This document shows, piece by piece, positions 56,401 to 64,000 of a stretch of DNA of 64,000 bases (positions are counted from its first letter, which is position 1; the number at the start of each line of letters is the position of its first letter). The notes beneath the pieces were generated by a model. It was not told the origin of the DNA. It ran no database searches and saw nothing but the letters and a program-made list of their open reading frames with translations. The position numbers and the translations under genes are program-made. The stretch lies in IMG/VR virus record IMGVR_UViG_3300033146_001917, positions 52,241 through 116,240 of that record. The stretch is one strand, 5' to 3'. This stretch comes from a virus.

Positions 56401-59400
56401 TAGAACAAATCTCCTAAGTTAGGCATTGACGTATCATGATGATTAATAGTTATAGATGTTTCGTCATCACCAAATATGGAGTGTGAAAATATAGTACCAT
56501 CAATATTGTTCGCCAATAGTAATTCATTAACTTTATCACGCATAACTCTATTTGATAGATTTGGAGCTTCTAGTAATTCTTGTATTGCTTCATCATTGAT
56601 GTAAGGTTTATTCATTAATTTTTGAGCACGAGATTCCCACAAACCATAGTCATGTATATCTTCGCCAAGCGTTTGAACTAATTTTAATTTTACATCATCT
56701 AAGTCTACCGAAGGATGAAACCCTACCCAGTCGGGTCCAGGAAGATTAGGTAGATGAGGTAATAACTTAACGCGACGATACCAATCAGCATAGTTCTCAC
56801 CTGCTTTCTTTGACCCATTATATTCATCTAGTAAGTCATCAGTCACAGGTAATCCCTCTGCCCACTTTTCAGATGATATATTTTTTAAATAATTGTCAGC
56901 AGCTTGTATTTGACTCTTACTGAGAGTATTTGTTTTCTGTGCTCGAACTATTTCATCAGCAAAGTTAAGCTTCCATCTAGCTAGATATATCGCTTGCTCA
57001 TTTTTGGGAATCATTTCAAGTATCCGATGTCGTTCCTGTTCTGTTTCTGCACTACTAAAAACTTCTAAATAGTCTCGTTCTTCTACAGGAAGAGCATTAG
57101 CAATAGAAGAAAAATGAGAAGTAAAAGGATTAATACCAAACAGAGTTTGATCTTTTCGCTTCTCGAATATTTTTGTTGCATATTTATCGTTTTCGGAACG
57201 AGCCATACTGGCTAGACGTGTATTCTTAACATATTTAAGGATGTCAAAATACTCATTTATTTTGCGTTTAGATTCAATATGGCTAGGGACTCCCTCGTAT
57301 CCAAATGATTTAGCAGCTAAGTAAGAGGATGGTCTTAAAAAATCCTTAATAGGATTTTGCCAGAAAGCATTGTGTGTTCCATATAATTGGGTACGTTCAT
57401 AATCTTCCTCAGCTGTTCGTTGATGTACTAGTTTAGCTCCTGGAGATACAGGGGTCATTTGATCGAATGTAGTTTCAGCATTATGTGATAATGCTTCCCA
57501 GTATCCTCCGAATATTTTTGAGAACATACCATGTTCTTCTTGTTGATTAGCTTTAGCTTTGTTTATCTCTGCTAGTAATCCTGAACTATCTTCTCCGGTA
57601 TAGTATGTATTGGAAGAAAAGTCTCCCGCCGCAGATAAATATTTGTATTTATTAAATTCCTTTTTCTTTTTGCGTTGTTCTATATGTGCTAATGACTCTT
57701 GATATAACTCTTCATTATGATCAGTCCAGTCTGGTTTTTTTCTAGCAGCCCTTATCTTATATAGTGACTCCTTGTATTTTTTACTAAAAGGAGCCACGTC
57801 TGAAAGAATTTTGAATTGGTGAATTAAAGGATATGCTTCAGGAGATAGACCTTCTAACTCTGAAAATCTAGCAGTATATCCATCACCAGGTAACCGTAAT
57901 TCACCTTCTGGTATGAGAGAATAAGGATCCCCGTGCCGAAAATCTACAGAACGTGAGCCTGGACCTGGGAGCCAATTTGGCATTGTGTTACGGATAGGAT
58001 TATATAGGGGTACCTGATGCTGTCTATGAGGATATAAGCGACGTGTTACCTCACTAGTGCCAAGCATACCACCTAGCTCTCGATCCCAATAGTCTCGTTC
58101 TGCTCCAAACATGCGACGTGCAGATTCAAGTTGAGTTGTCTGGTCAAATAAATCTGGAGTTCCTGTTAATGCTTGTTTTGTAGAAGTGGCTATAAATCCT
58201 GGCAAACCTGATAATTCGGTAAGTCTATATACTTGATCACTAATGGTGCTTTTTATACTGTAAGGAGATACAGGAGCAGGTCCTGCAGTTTCACCTATTT
58301 CTGTAGCAATACGTTCTCCGTATTTACTTGGTTCTGCAATAGGTCCATCTTTCCCCATCCATTCAGATTCGTGCATAAGTTTTGGAGGTTTAATTAGCCT
58401 ACCTAAAGTATTAGATAAGATAGGACCTAATAATGGTACATCAGCGAATGGAAGAGATGATATAGGATATGGTCGGTCCCTATAATGTTTTTCTTCTAAC
58501 TCGTAGGTAAATTCTTGTCTATAGAGTTTACCTAATGGAGTTATCTCATCTTCATTATTACCCCAAATAGATTTCTCTTTAGATCTATTTCTAAGACGAG
58601 CATACCAGTGTGGTCTATAATAAGATACTTTATCTCCTTCATATGCAGAATTATGTACGAGAAAAGCCCCCGCCTGAAAAAAATGTTTTTCATGATCTAC
58701 TTCGAAATCATATACTAGTCCCGAGTAATTACTTTCTTCTATTTTGATAATTTCACTATAGACAGAATCATCAATAATAATACTACCAACAGTATCAAGA
58801 GAAAAATCTAATTTAGCTGGAATACAAACATAGTCTCCTAATACTATTTCTTCGGCGGGAATCTCTTCTATTTTTCCATGCCTAAGTACAGGTACTATAT
58901 GATTACCAGTTAATCCTGTTGGTAACTCTGGATCATAAGCTGTATAAAATTTCTTTATCTTACCTGTAAATTGTCTAACAAAAATATGTTTAACTACTGC
59001 GGCTTCATGATTGATACCTACCAACCAATCTCCGATTTCAATATCTCTAGCTTCTTTAGTAGTGTTGTTATATAACGCACAAGAAGTATCAGAGATAAGA
59101 CATTTACCAAATTCCCACCATCTTCCTTTTCTGACTTCTACTTCTTGCTTACCAGAGTAAATATCCTCTAACTCATCTCGTGTATATTCTGGAAGAAGAG
59201 CACCAGGTATAAATGGAGTAACTAACGCTGCACCAGCAATACTGCCAGCAAAAGCAGCAAGTTTAACAGGACCCATACGACCAAATATTTTAAATGTTAA
59301 TTCTGGTGTCTTATCTGAAATTGGCTTAGCTATTTTTCTCCAAATATTTCCCATGAATGTTTGTTTAGAATAGAGTCCAGAACCGTGAGTTAAATATTTA

Positions 59401-60752
59401 CCTACATTACTTAATAAAGTATCTTCACCATATTGAGCTAGTTTCTTTTCTGCTATCATTCTAGCTTCAGCAGAAGTTCTTCCACTATTTATCTGTTCTT
59501 GAATCATCATTCTTGATTTAGTTAGATATGCTAGACCTCCAGCACCAATGGCACCCATTATTGGAAAAGCAGATAATTTTATGAGCGAGGTACTGCCGGG
59601 TGCTATATCTTCTTGGGTATCTCTATAGGTATGCCCTCCAACAGCTTCAGACATAGACGAAAGAGCTAAATTGCCCTTAGCCCACATAGTTGCTGCAGCT
59701 ACTGTAGTGCCTTCCTCTAACATAGTACCATTAAAGATAGTAGATTGTCGGACTCCCCAGTCTAACATCTTGTATCCCATATATGCAGCAGGCAATACGA
59801 AACCAAATTTCTTGGTCATATTGAATAACATTCTACCGCCAGTAGAATCTTTTACACCAAGATGTCTGAGATACTTAGTAATACTTTCAGGAAGGAATCC
59901 CCCAGGATCTTTTAGTAAGCGATTAAATCTACCTACAAATTCTGTATTCCATGCTTGCCCCCAGCGAGTAGTTATTTCAGCACGAGATTGTCCACCTACA
60001 ATCTGAATTGGTAATCCATCTATCATTGGATTAGCCACATTTTTCATTTTGGTGTGCATTGCGTATGGATGTTCAAGAGTAAAGAAACGCTCTGGAGATG
60101 GAGTCTCTGATCCAACAACTCTTGACCATGCAGCCCCTATCCAAGAACTAGCATACATTCCTGCTTCAGTTTCTGTTTCAGGAGATGAAAGAACACTGCG
60201 AATAGCTCCAGCATATTGTAGAGCTACTTTGTCACCATGTCCCCAAAATAGTTTACCGTCACGAAGTGTTACTCCATGTTCAACAAGAGAGACTTCAGTT
60301 TTAACTGAATCGCCTATTAATTTAGATAAATACTCGCGATAGCCATGATTGCTACCAAGTAATTCACCAGATATATGATGAGATCCAGATACAACTGTAG
60401 ATTCAAATTGAGAAAAGAAATTAGCTGCCTGAAATGTACTTAAAATACGTCCAGGAGAATATTCTTCAACACTGTGTAACCCTTGTAAGTAGAAATCACC
60501 AAGACGTTTAGGTTTTCCATCAACTGTTACAGGGATAAATCCACTAATTAAAGCAGTGGCAGCAGCAGCCCCTGCCAAGAATATAGATGTTCCAGACCTA
60601 TCATCATCATAAAAATTTTTAGGAGGGTCGGTTCGCCAAGATGTAGGCTGTTCGGATGGATCAGATATAGATGGTCCATAGTATTCGCTACCATGACCAG
60701 AACTATACTTAGTAACACCAGTATCAAAACTATGTATTTGCGGATATTGCAC
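56400..60752 (-). CDS. Giant tail protein (tape-measure-like) interrupted by a mini-intein
   Basis: 1450 aa; residues 551-701 are a mini-intein, leaving about 1299 aa. It follows the tail assembly chaperones, the usual place of the tape measure. Hydrophobic stretches occur near 56-74, 392-412 and 498-520, with helical and Gly/Ala-rich segments. The joined exteins read GRWWEFGK-SAYEG and then RPHWYARLRNRSKEK, so insertion is in a conserved site. The start is GTG 60752 with GAGGTAG upstream. The C-terminal 200 residues contain several long amphipathic helices. Tape-measure assignment is from context and size, not from a signature. Confidence 0.65.
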   Translation of the reverse strand: MQYPQIHSFDTGVTKYSSGHGSEYYGPSISDPSEQPTSWRTDPPKNFYDDDRSGTSIFLAGAAAATALISGFIPVTVDGKPKRLGDFYLQGLHSVEEYSPGRILSTFQAANFFSQFESTVVSGSHHISGELLGSNHGYREYLSKLIGDSVKTEVSLVEHGVTLRDGKLFWGHGDKVALQYAGAIRSVLSSPETETEAGMYASSWIGAAWSRVVGSETPSPERFFTLEHPYAMHTKMKNVANPMIDGLPIQIVGGQSRAEITTRWGQAWNTEFVGRFNRLLKDPGGFLPESITKYLRHLGVKDSTGGRMLFNMTKKFGFVLPAAYMGYKMLDWGVRQSTIFNGTMLEEGTTVAAATMWAKGNLALSSMSEAVGGHTYRDTQEDIAPGSTSLIKLSAFPIMGAIGAGGLAYLTKSRMMIQEQINSGRTSAEARMIAEKKLAQYGEDTLLSNVGKYLTHGSGLYSKQTFMGNIWRKIAKPISDKTPELTFKIFGRMGPVKLAAFAGSIAGAALVTPFIPGALLPEYTRDELEDIYSGKQEVEVRKGRWWEFGKCLISDTSCALYNNTTKEARDIEIGDWLVGINHEAAVVKHIFVRQFTGKIKKFYTAYDPELPTGLTGNHIVPVLRHGKIEEIPAEEIVLGDYVCIPAKLDFSLDTVGSIIIDDSVYSEIIKIEESNYSGLVYDFEVDHEKHFFQAGAFLVHNSAYEGDKVSYYRPHWYARLRNRSKEKSIWGNNEDEITPLGKLYRQEFTYELEEKHYRDRPYPISSLPFADVPLLGPILSNTLGRLIKPPKLMHESEWMGKDGPIAEPSKYGERIATEIGETAGPAPVSPYSIKSTISDQVYRLTELSGLPGFIATSTKQALTGTPDLFDQTTQLESARRMFGAERDYWDRELGGMLGTSEVTRRLYPHRQHQVPLYNPIRNTMPNWLPGPGSRSVDFRHGDPYSLIPEGELRLPGDGYTARFSELEGLSPEAYPLIHQFKILSDVAPFSKKYKESLYKIRAARKKPDWTDHNEELYQESLAHIEQRKKKKEFNKYKYLSAAGDFSSNTYYTGEDSSGLLAEINKAKANQQEEHGMFSKIFGGYWEALSHNAETTFDQMTPVSPGAKLVHQRTAEEDYERTQLYGTHNAFWQNPIKDFLRPSSYLAAKSFGYEGVPSHIESKRKINEYFDILKYVKNTRLASMARSENDKYATKIFEKRKDQTLFGINPFTSHFSSIANALPVEERDYLEVFSSAETEQERHRILEMIPKNEQAIYLARWKLNFADEIVRAQKTNTLSKSQIQAADNYLKNISSEKWAEGLPVTDDLLDEYNGSKKAGENYADWYRRVKLLPHLPNLPGPDWVGFHPSVDLDDVKLKLVQTLGEDIHDYGLWESRAQKLMNKPYINDEAIQELLEAPNLSNRVMRDKVNELLLANNIDGTIFSHSIFGDDETSITINHHDTSMPNLGDLF
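58650..59102 (-). mobile_element. Mini-intein in the giant tail protein
   Basis: 151 aa. It starts with C551 (CLISDTSCALYNN), has block B LTGNHIVPV (T-xx-H), IEIGDWLVGI and EEIPAEEIVLGD (a HINT-type spacing motif), and ends YDFEVDHEKHFFQAGAFLVHN followed by Ser702, cited by its FLVHN-S end. The penultimate His and final Asn are present, so splicing should be competent. It has no endonuclease domain. Contains the dispersed GGCGG motif in QAGAF (58670-58674). Confidence 0.92.
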
Positions 60753-60754
60753 AG

Positions 60755-61708
60755 CTACCTCTTGCGTCGTTTAGCAGCTCGTGCTTTCTCCCGTATTAAA
60801 AGAGCTTCTTTCATCTCCTGCTTACGTTTTTCTTGCAATGCTGCTTGATATTGTTTAAATTTCTTTTCGTTTTCTTTTGCACGTTCTTCAGCTATTGCAG
60901 TACGTTCTTCAACTGATGCAATAGTAACTTCTTTGCCTTCTTGCATTTGCTCTACATAGCCATTATAGAATGAAACAGTATCATTTACCATTGCATCAAA
61001 TTGTTGTTCAGGTGGAGTATCTATCTTATCCCATGCACTACCAGAAAATGTTTGTCCTTTCATATCTTCTTTTTTTATAATCGTCTTAGTAGTATTAGGT
61101 TTCTGAACTGGTTTGGTTGGTTTAGGTACAGTTTTTTCTTTCCATTTTTGTGGAGCATCTTCCATATTAATATGTGGAGGTTTTTTAGTTTCTGGTACTG
61201 TAGGTATATCTTCAGGAGAAGTGATAGATAATGGTTCAGTTAAGGCACCAATACGCAGCAAATGTCTTTCAGCTTGAGCAGCTCGTAACATAAAGATGGA
61301 ATAGTCCATCTGGTATAAATCATCTGGTTTATAAGCAGGAAAGGCCTGACAAATAATAGATACCATTTCATTAATAACAGAAGAAGCCTCTATACGTTTT
61401 ACATTTAAATCATAGTTAAAATGATTTAAAGACTGAGGACCAGACTGAGAAAAAATAAGAGTAGCAACTGTTGTTACCACACCTGCTTTTAATGTGTTAC
61501 GTCTACTAACAAGAATTTGATCTGTTACACATTTATCAAATATCTCATCCTCTAGAAAAGCTGGCGGATAGACATCAGTTTCTATAAGTCGTTCATATTT
61601 TAAATATTCATCGAGAGAGAGGAGACGATACGCAACTTGCATTCCATCAGAAAGCGTAGCTACGTATGCGTCTCCATGCTGCCCCCGGAGAAGGAGCAAT
61701 GATTTCAT
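60755..61708 (-). CDS. Second tail assembly chaperone-like protein with extended tail
   Basis: 317 aa. The N-terminal part (about 1-75) has MQVAYRLLSLDEYLKYERL...IFDKCVT, aligning with the 138-aa upstream product (ELFVWRPVHRTEFVEM...VVEKCVL). The middle is helical, then a Pro/Lys linker (about 170-220) and a basic coiled-coil C terminus. It starts one base from the upstream stop (TAATG). Chaperones of this type usually bind the tape measure before assembly; the long C-terminal extension is not typical. Confidence 0.6.
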   Translation of the reverse strand: MKSLLLLRGQHGDAYVATLSDGMQVAYRLLSLDEYLKYERLIETDVYPPAFLEDEIFDKCVTDQILVSRRNTLKAGVVTTVATLIFSQSGPQSLNHFNYDLNVKRIEASSVINEMVSIICQAFPAYKPDDLYQMDYSIFMLRAAQAERHLLRIGALTEPLSITSPEDIPTVPETKKPPHINMEDAPQKWKEKTVPKPTKPVQKPNTTKTIIKKEDMKGQTFSGSAWDKIDTPPEQQFDAMVNDTVSFYNGYVEQMQEGKEVTIASVEERTAIAEERAKENEKKFKQYQAALQEKRKQEMKEALLIREKARAAKRRKR

Positions 61709-62124
61709 TATAATTTAATTACAAGTTGGGCCGCAATGCGAGGATCCATAAAATTAGAATTCTGCATTATTTGTTCATGCAAGGTAGTTAGACTACCAGC
61801 TTTATGTTTTAGACTATTAGTGCCTACTGGAGAACTCCATAGAACACATTTTTCAACCACTGTTCCTTCAACATTAAGTTGAGAAACTGGAACTTGTGAA
61901 TTAGTAATCTCTGTTTGCATTTCAACAAACTCTGTTCGATGAACAGGACGCCACACAAATAGTTCTGTTTCAGAAAAAGCAGAACAAAAAATTTCTCCAT
62001 GTACTTCTTTCCATGCTTCAATCTTTTCAGCAGAAGGAGACTCAGGAAATGCAGCAAGTGTATCTGCTAGAGTGCTAGCGATATTTTTTTCTTCTGCGGG
62101 GGCCTCTTTCATTTCTTCTGACAT
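61708..62124 (-). CDS. Tail assembly chaperone-like protein
   Basis: 138 aa. The ELFVWRPVHRTEF block and VVEKCVLWSS match the F-x-W/Y-R-P...R-x-E-F/Y pattern of gpG-type chaperones placed just before a tape measure. The N terminus is acidic and helical, and the C terminus helical (LHEQIMQNSN). The next gene looks like a divergent copy of this one. No slippery heptamer for a programmed frameshift is visible before the stop; the two genes seem to be coupled by TAATG instead. Confidence 0.65.
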   Translation of the reverse strand: MSEEMKEAPAEEKNIASTLADTLAAFPESPSAEKIEAWKEVHGEIFCSAFSETELFVWRPVHRTEFVEMQTEITNSQVPVSQLNVEGTVVEKCVLWSSPVGTNSLKHKAGSLTTLHEQIMQNSNFMDPRIAAQLVIKL

Positions 62125-62132
62125 ATTAACTC

Positions 62133-62927
62133 CTAAATAATATTCTTAGCTATAAATGTATAACTTTCTTGAATAGGTTGTCCATTGATAGTTATTTGTT
62201 TACCACTGCTAAGTATATACACATCTTCTAACTTGTGTACAGTATGATGTAGTCTATCATCCCCTACAAAATCTCCAAAGACAATAAAGATATCAAATGG
62301 ATTTAATATTGAACTATCTGCACGTCTAGCATCATTAGGCCCAAAGGATAACTCACCTATAGCTGTAGTTTTACTATCTTCCGCTTTTCCCCATACTACA
62401 TTTTCAAATGCTTCAAATACATTTTCTGCACTTTTGATATCGCCTGATTGTCTAGCATGACTAGAGTATCCAGATAGTGATAATGCTGCCTCTTGTGCGA
62501 ATTGTCCCATTAGATTGGTTGGTGACACTTCACCATTCATAACTTGTTCAATTGTATGTCTGTTTATTACTTCTTGTGTAGTAACTGAAATATTAGTTTT
62601 ATTAAACCAGCCGTCTTTAGTAGAATTAAATGGATTATTAGAATTAGTAGTTCCATGGTTCATTAAACTTTTGTATTTGTTTAATACTAACCAAAGGTAA
62701 CCCGCCTCTTTAAAATTAATAGAGAAGTTACCTTGCACAAGCACATTGCCTTCTGATACTGCATCAAATAGAGTAGAGGCATATCCATAGAGAGGAGTAC
62801 GAGATTGAGTTACTTGGAAACTAATACTAGTTACTTCATCTACTAGAACGTCACCAATATAAATAGCAACCTGCGCGCCAGAAAAATAATCTGTATCGTA
62901 AATTCCAGCACGAGTAAAGTCATTCAT
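62133..62927 (-). CDS. Tail-tube-fold structural protein
   Basis: 264 aa. The segment SRTPLYGYASTLFDAVSEG followed by VLVQGNFSINFKEAGYLW is a pattern of large-phage structural proteins with a tube-like beta fold, and its neighbour at 62930-63544 has a similar one (GYTRGPRTIAGSMIFTLF). The two may form alternative rings of the tail tube or terminator. The C terminus is beta-rich. Exact tail position is inferred from gene order. Start ATG 62927 has only a weak ribosome binding site. Confidence 0.55.
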   Translation of the reverse strand: MNDFTRAGIYDTDYFSGAQVAIYIGDVLVDEVTSISFQVTQSRTPLYGYASTLFDAVSEGNVLVQGNFSINFKEAGYLWLVLNKYKSLMNHGTTNSNNPFNSTKDGWFNKTNISVTTQEVINRHTIEQVMNGEVSPTNLMGQFAQEAALSLSGYSSHARQSGDIKSAENVFEAFENVVWGKAEDSKTTAIGELSFGPNDARRADSSILNPFDIFIVFGDFVGDDRLHHTVHKLEDVYILSSGKQITINGQPIQESYTFIAKNII

Positions 62928-62929
62928 AA

Positions 62930-63544
62930 TTAGCGCCCCATAAGACCACGGCGAATACCTAATTGTTTAAGATATTTATTATAACTTGACTGATTCACAG
63001 TATACAAATCACTACCTGTTGTATCTGTTCTATAGTCATTGCTATCACTATTTAACTTTCTAATACCAACTTTAGTCATAACATCTATGTCACGTGCAGT
63101 AAAGTTAACTACAGCTTCAGTCATTAGGTCTTCAATAGAGAATGTCTGACTATCATTAAGAAATTCTACTCCATAGATTCCCATACGTGAAATACTTCCA
63201 TACTCGTTTGCAAATGCAATAGTGAGATCTAGAGGAGGAAGTTGGTCAGGAATAAGAGTAGAGAGATTAGTATCTAGGGCACTCTCCTTGAATAGATTGT
63301 GGTCTGCCACCCCTCGAATTAGTTGAGCAAGTGCATGCTCATTGAAAAGAGTAAAAATCATAGATCCAGCTATGGTTCTTGGTCCACGTGTGTATCCTTT
63401 CACATAGCTTTTTCCAAGAGCACGTACTCCAAATTTCTCACGATGTGTCTGTACAGATAAAGTCTGGAGATTACCGAGAACAATAGAATTTATTTTTGTG
63501 GAAGATTGATCATTTCTGTTATTATCTCTATATACATTTACCAC
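62930..63544 (-). CDS. Tail-tube-like structural protein
   Basis: 204 aa from GTG 63544 (AAGG is close upstream; no ATG in frame). VLGNLQTLSVQTHREKFGVR and YVKGYTRGPRTIAGSMIFTL are the conserved strand pattern of a tube-type tail protein, and ELGISR-like IGIYGVEFLND near 135 fits a gp19/Dit-like beta barrel. Immediately upstream of the 264-aa relative and of the tail assembly chaperones. A structural role is likely; tube versus baseplate end is not settled. Confidence 0.6.
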   Translation of the reverse strand: MVNVYRDNNRNDQSSTKINSIVLGNLQTLSVQTHREKFGVRALGKSYVKGYTRGPRTIAGSMIFTLFNEHALAQLIRGVADHNLFKESALDTNLSTLIPDQLPPLDLTIAFANEYGSISRMGIYGVEFLNDSQTFSIEDLMTEAVVNFTARDIDVMTKVGIRKLNSDSNDYRTDTTGSDLYTVNQSSYNKYLKQLGIRRGLMGR

Positions 63545-63576
63545 AACCTTAATATCTGCCCCAGAATAACTACTAC

Positions 63577-63774
63577 CTAGCCAATTAATTTCATTTTCTT
63601 GAGCAGATTGGGTTTTAGTTTCTCCTGCAACTTAGGAATAGAACACAAATTATTTCCGAATATATCAAAAGCTGCATTCCGTATCTGACCAGATGCCTGT
63701 GTATTACACAAGCCCCTATGCCAATCCGGCCTAAACTTTAATTCCCAAATGCCATCTAGATTTAAATTACCCAT
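63577..63774 (-). CDS. Small hypothetical protein
   Basis: 65 aa from ATG 63774, chosen because GGAG lies eight bases upstream; a TTG-initiated frame is slightly longer. Contains Trp and Cys residues (RPDWHRGLCN, NNLCSIPK) and a Lys-rich C terminus. No family recognised. It lies between tail genes, so a small tail or baseplate role is possible. Confidence 0.55.
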   Translation of the reverse strand: MGNLNLDGIWELKFRPDWHRGLCNTQASGQIRNAAFDIFGNNLCSIPKLQEKLKPNLLKKMKLIG

Positions 63775-63796
63775 AACAAAGATCTCCAATATTTGT

Positions 63797-63824
63797 GAGT
63801 TAGAAAGTCGAAACCCCCTAACTC
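63797..63824. promoter_or_regulatory. Inverted repeat between tail genes
   Basis: GAGTTAG (63797-63803) and CTAACTC (63818-63824) are perfect 7-bp inverted arms with a 14-base loop. In the minus-strand RNA three G-U pairs could extend the stem. No T-tract follows on the minus strand, so it is not a clear terminator; it could be an RNA-processing or regulatory hairpin ahead of the 65-aa gene. Confidence 0.35.
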
Positions 63825-63854
63825 TAATTTATTTACACATATTAATCAGTATTA

Positions 63855-64000
63855 CTACTCACTTCTAACCTTATGTGCCTCTGCACTACCAGTAACAGGA
63901 CGCCAAGCAATTAAGCTACGAGCAACATAAGTATGTTGCATTTCAGATACAATATCATCAATAGATACACCATATCCTTCGTTTAATAGCTCAACTCCAT
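63855..64000 (-). CDS. C-terminal end of a protein running past the right edge
   Basis: The last 47 codons of a minus-strand gene end at TAG 63857-63855. The visible part reads GVELLNEGYGVSIDD... and ends HKVRSE. No motif is recognised. Its position ahead of tail-tube-like genes makes it a likely structural gene (a sheath or completion protein would fit), but the part visible cannot show this. Confidence 0.6.
   Translation of the reverse strand, partial: GVELLNEGYGVSIDDIVSEMQHTYVARSLIAWRPVTGSAEAHKVRSE

Noticed and set aside
53513-59840. CCGCC sites at 53513, 59836, 48835, 36764 and 8634 as members of the dispersed motif
   Set aside because: They are not followed by an A-rich run, so they are treated as chance or codon-driven occurrences.
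61700-61760. Programmed -1 frameshift between the two tail assembly chaperone-like genes
   Set aside because: No X-XXY-YYZ heptamer is present before the stop of the 138-aa gene and the second gene has its own ATG in a TAATG overlap.
1-64000. tRNA genes or CRISPR arrays
   Set aside because: No cloverleaf-like spacer or regular short-repeat/spacer arrays were seen; almost all sequence is coding.

Overview
The window is a 64 kb piece of an AT-rich (about one third G+C by eye) tailed double-stranded DNA bacteriophage genome. Genes are packed with almost no spacers, nearly all on the minus strand, and many junctions use stop/start overlaps of the TAATG type. Virion genes dominate: a gp25-like baseplate wedge, a gpJ-like baseplate protein, an OB-fold-type spike protein, a giant baseplate hub with an M23 peptidase domain, tail-tube-like proteins, two tail assembly chaperones and several fibres. 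This set fits a large myovirus with a contractile tail, although no sheath gene is identified inside the window. The host cannot be named from the sequence; the M23 domain implies a peptidoglycan wall.

Read in the direction of minus-strand transcription (right to left): 64000-60755 holds tail-tube-like genes and paired tail assembly chaperones. 60752-45797 holds three giant tail proteins (1450, 1592 and 1940 aa). The first carries a mini-intein, the second shows motifs of the RNA polymerase beta-prime double-psi beta-barrel, and the third is the baseplate hub with M23 peptidase. 45791-40881 is the baseplate block. 40880-21124 is a long array of fibres and large adhesion or decoration proteins with discoidin-like, Ig-like, fibronectin-like, hexapeptide-repeat and S74-chaperone modules. 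21060-19711 encodes an actin-like ATPase and a small possible partner. 19711-11484 is a surface glycan block: a family 9 glycosyltransferase, four other glycosyltransferases, a methyltransferase, and a GDP-mannose 4,6-dehydratase split by a LAGLIDADG-type intein. 11424-7568 has two small membrane proteins (holin-like candidates) and a large tailspike/fibre.

7567-4890 is a plus-strand cassette of six or seven small accessory genes: GNAT acetyltransferase, MORN-like repeat protein, methyltransferase, and two secreted Cys-rich Sel1-like proteins. It meets the fibre gene tail to tail with no spacer. 4810-1 returns to the minus strand with DNA metabolism genes: a RecB/Cas4-like nuclease, a T7-type primase-helicase, a Pyr_excise-family protein, a small zinc ribbon protein and a membrane-anchored Holliday-junction-resolvase-like nuclease.

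The most notable signals are (1) the beta-prime-like catalytic region with DFDAD in the 1592-aa tail protein, (2) two inteins in unusual hosts, (3) a dispersed T-tract + GGCGG motif inside unrelated genes, strongly strand-biased, and (4) a hairpin that holds the ribosome binding site of a holin-like gene. All calls are from reading the sequence; no database search was made.
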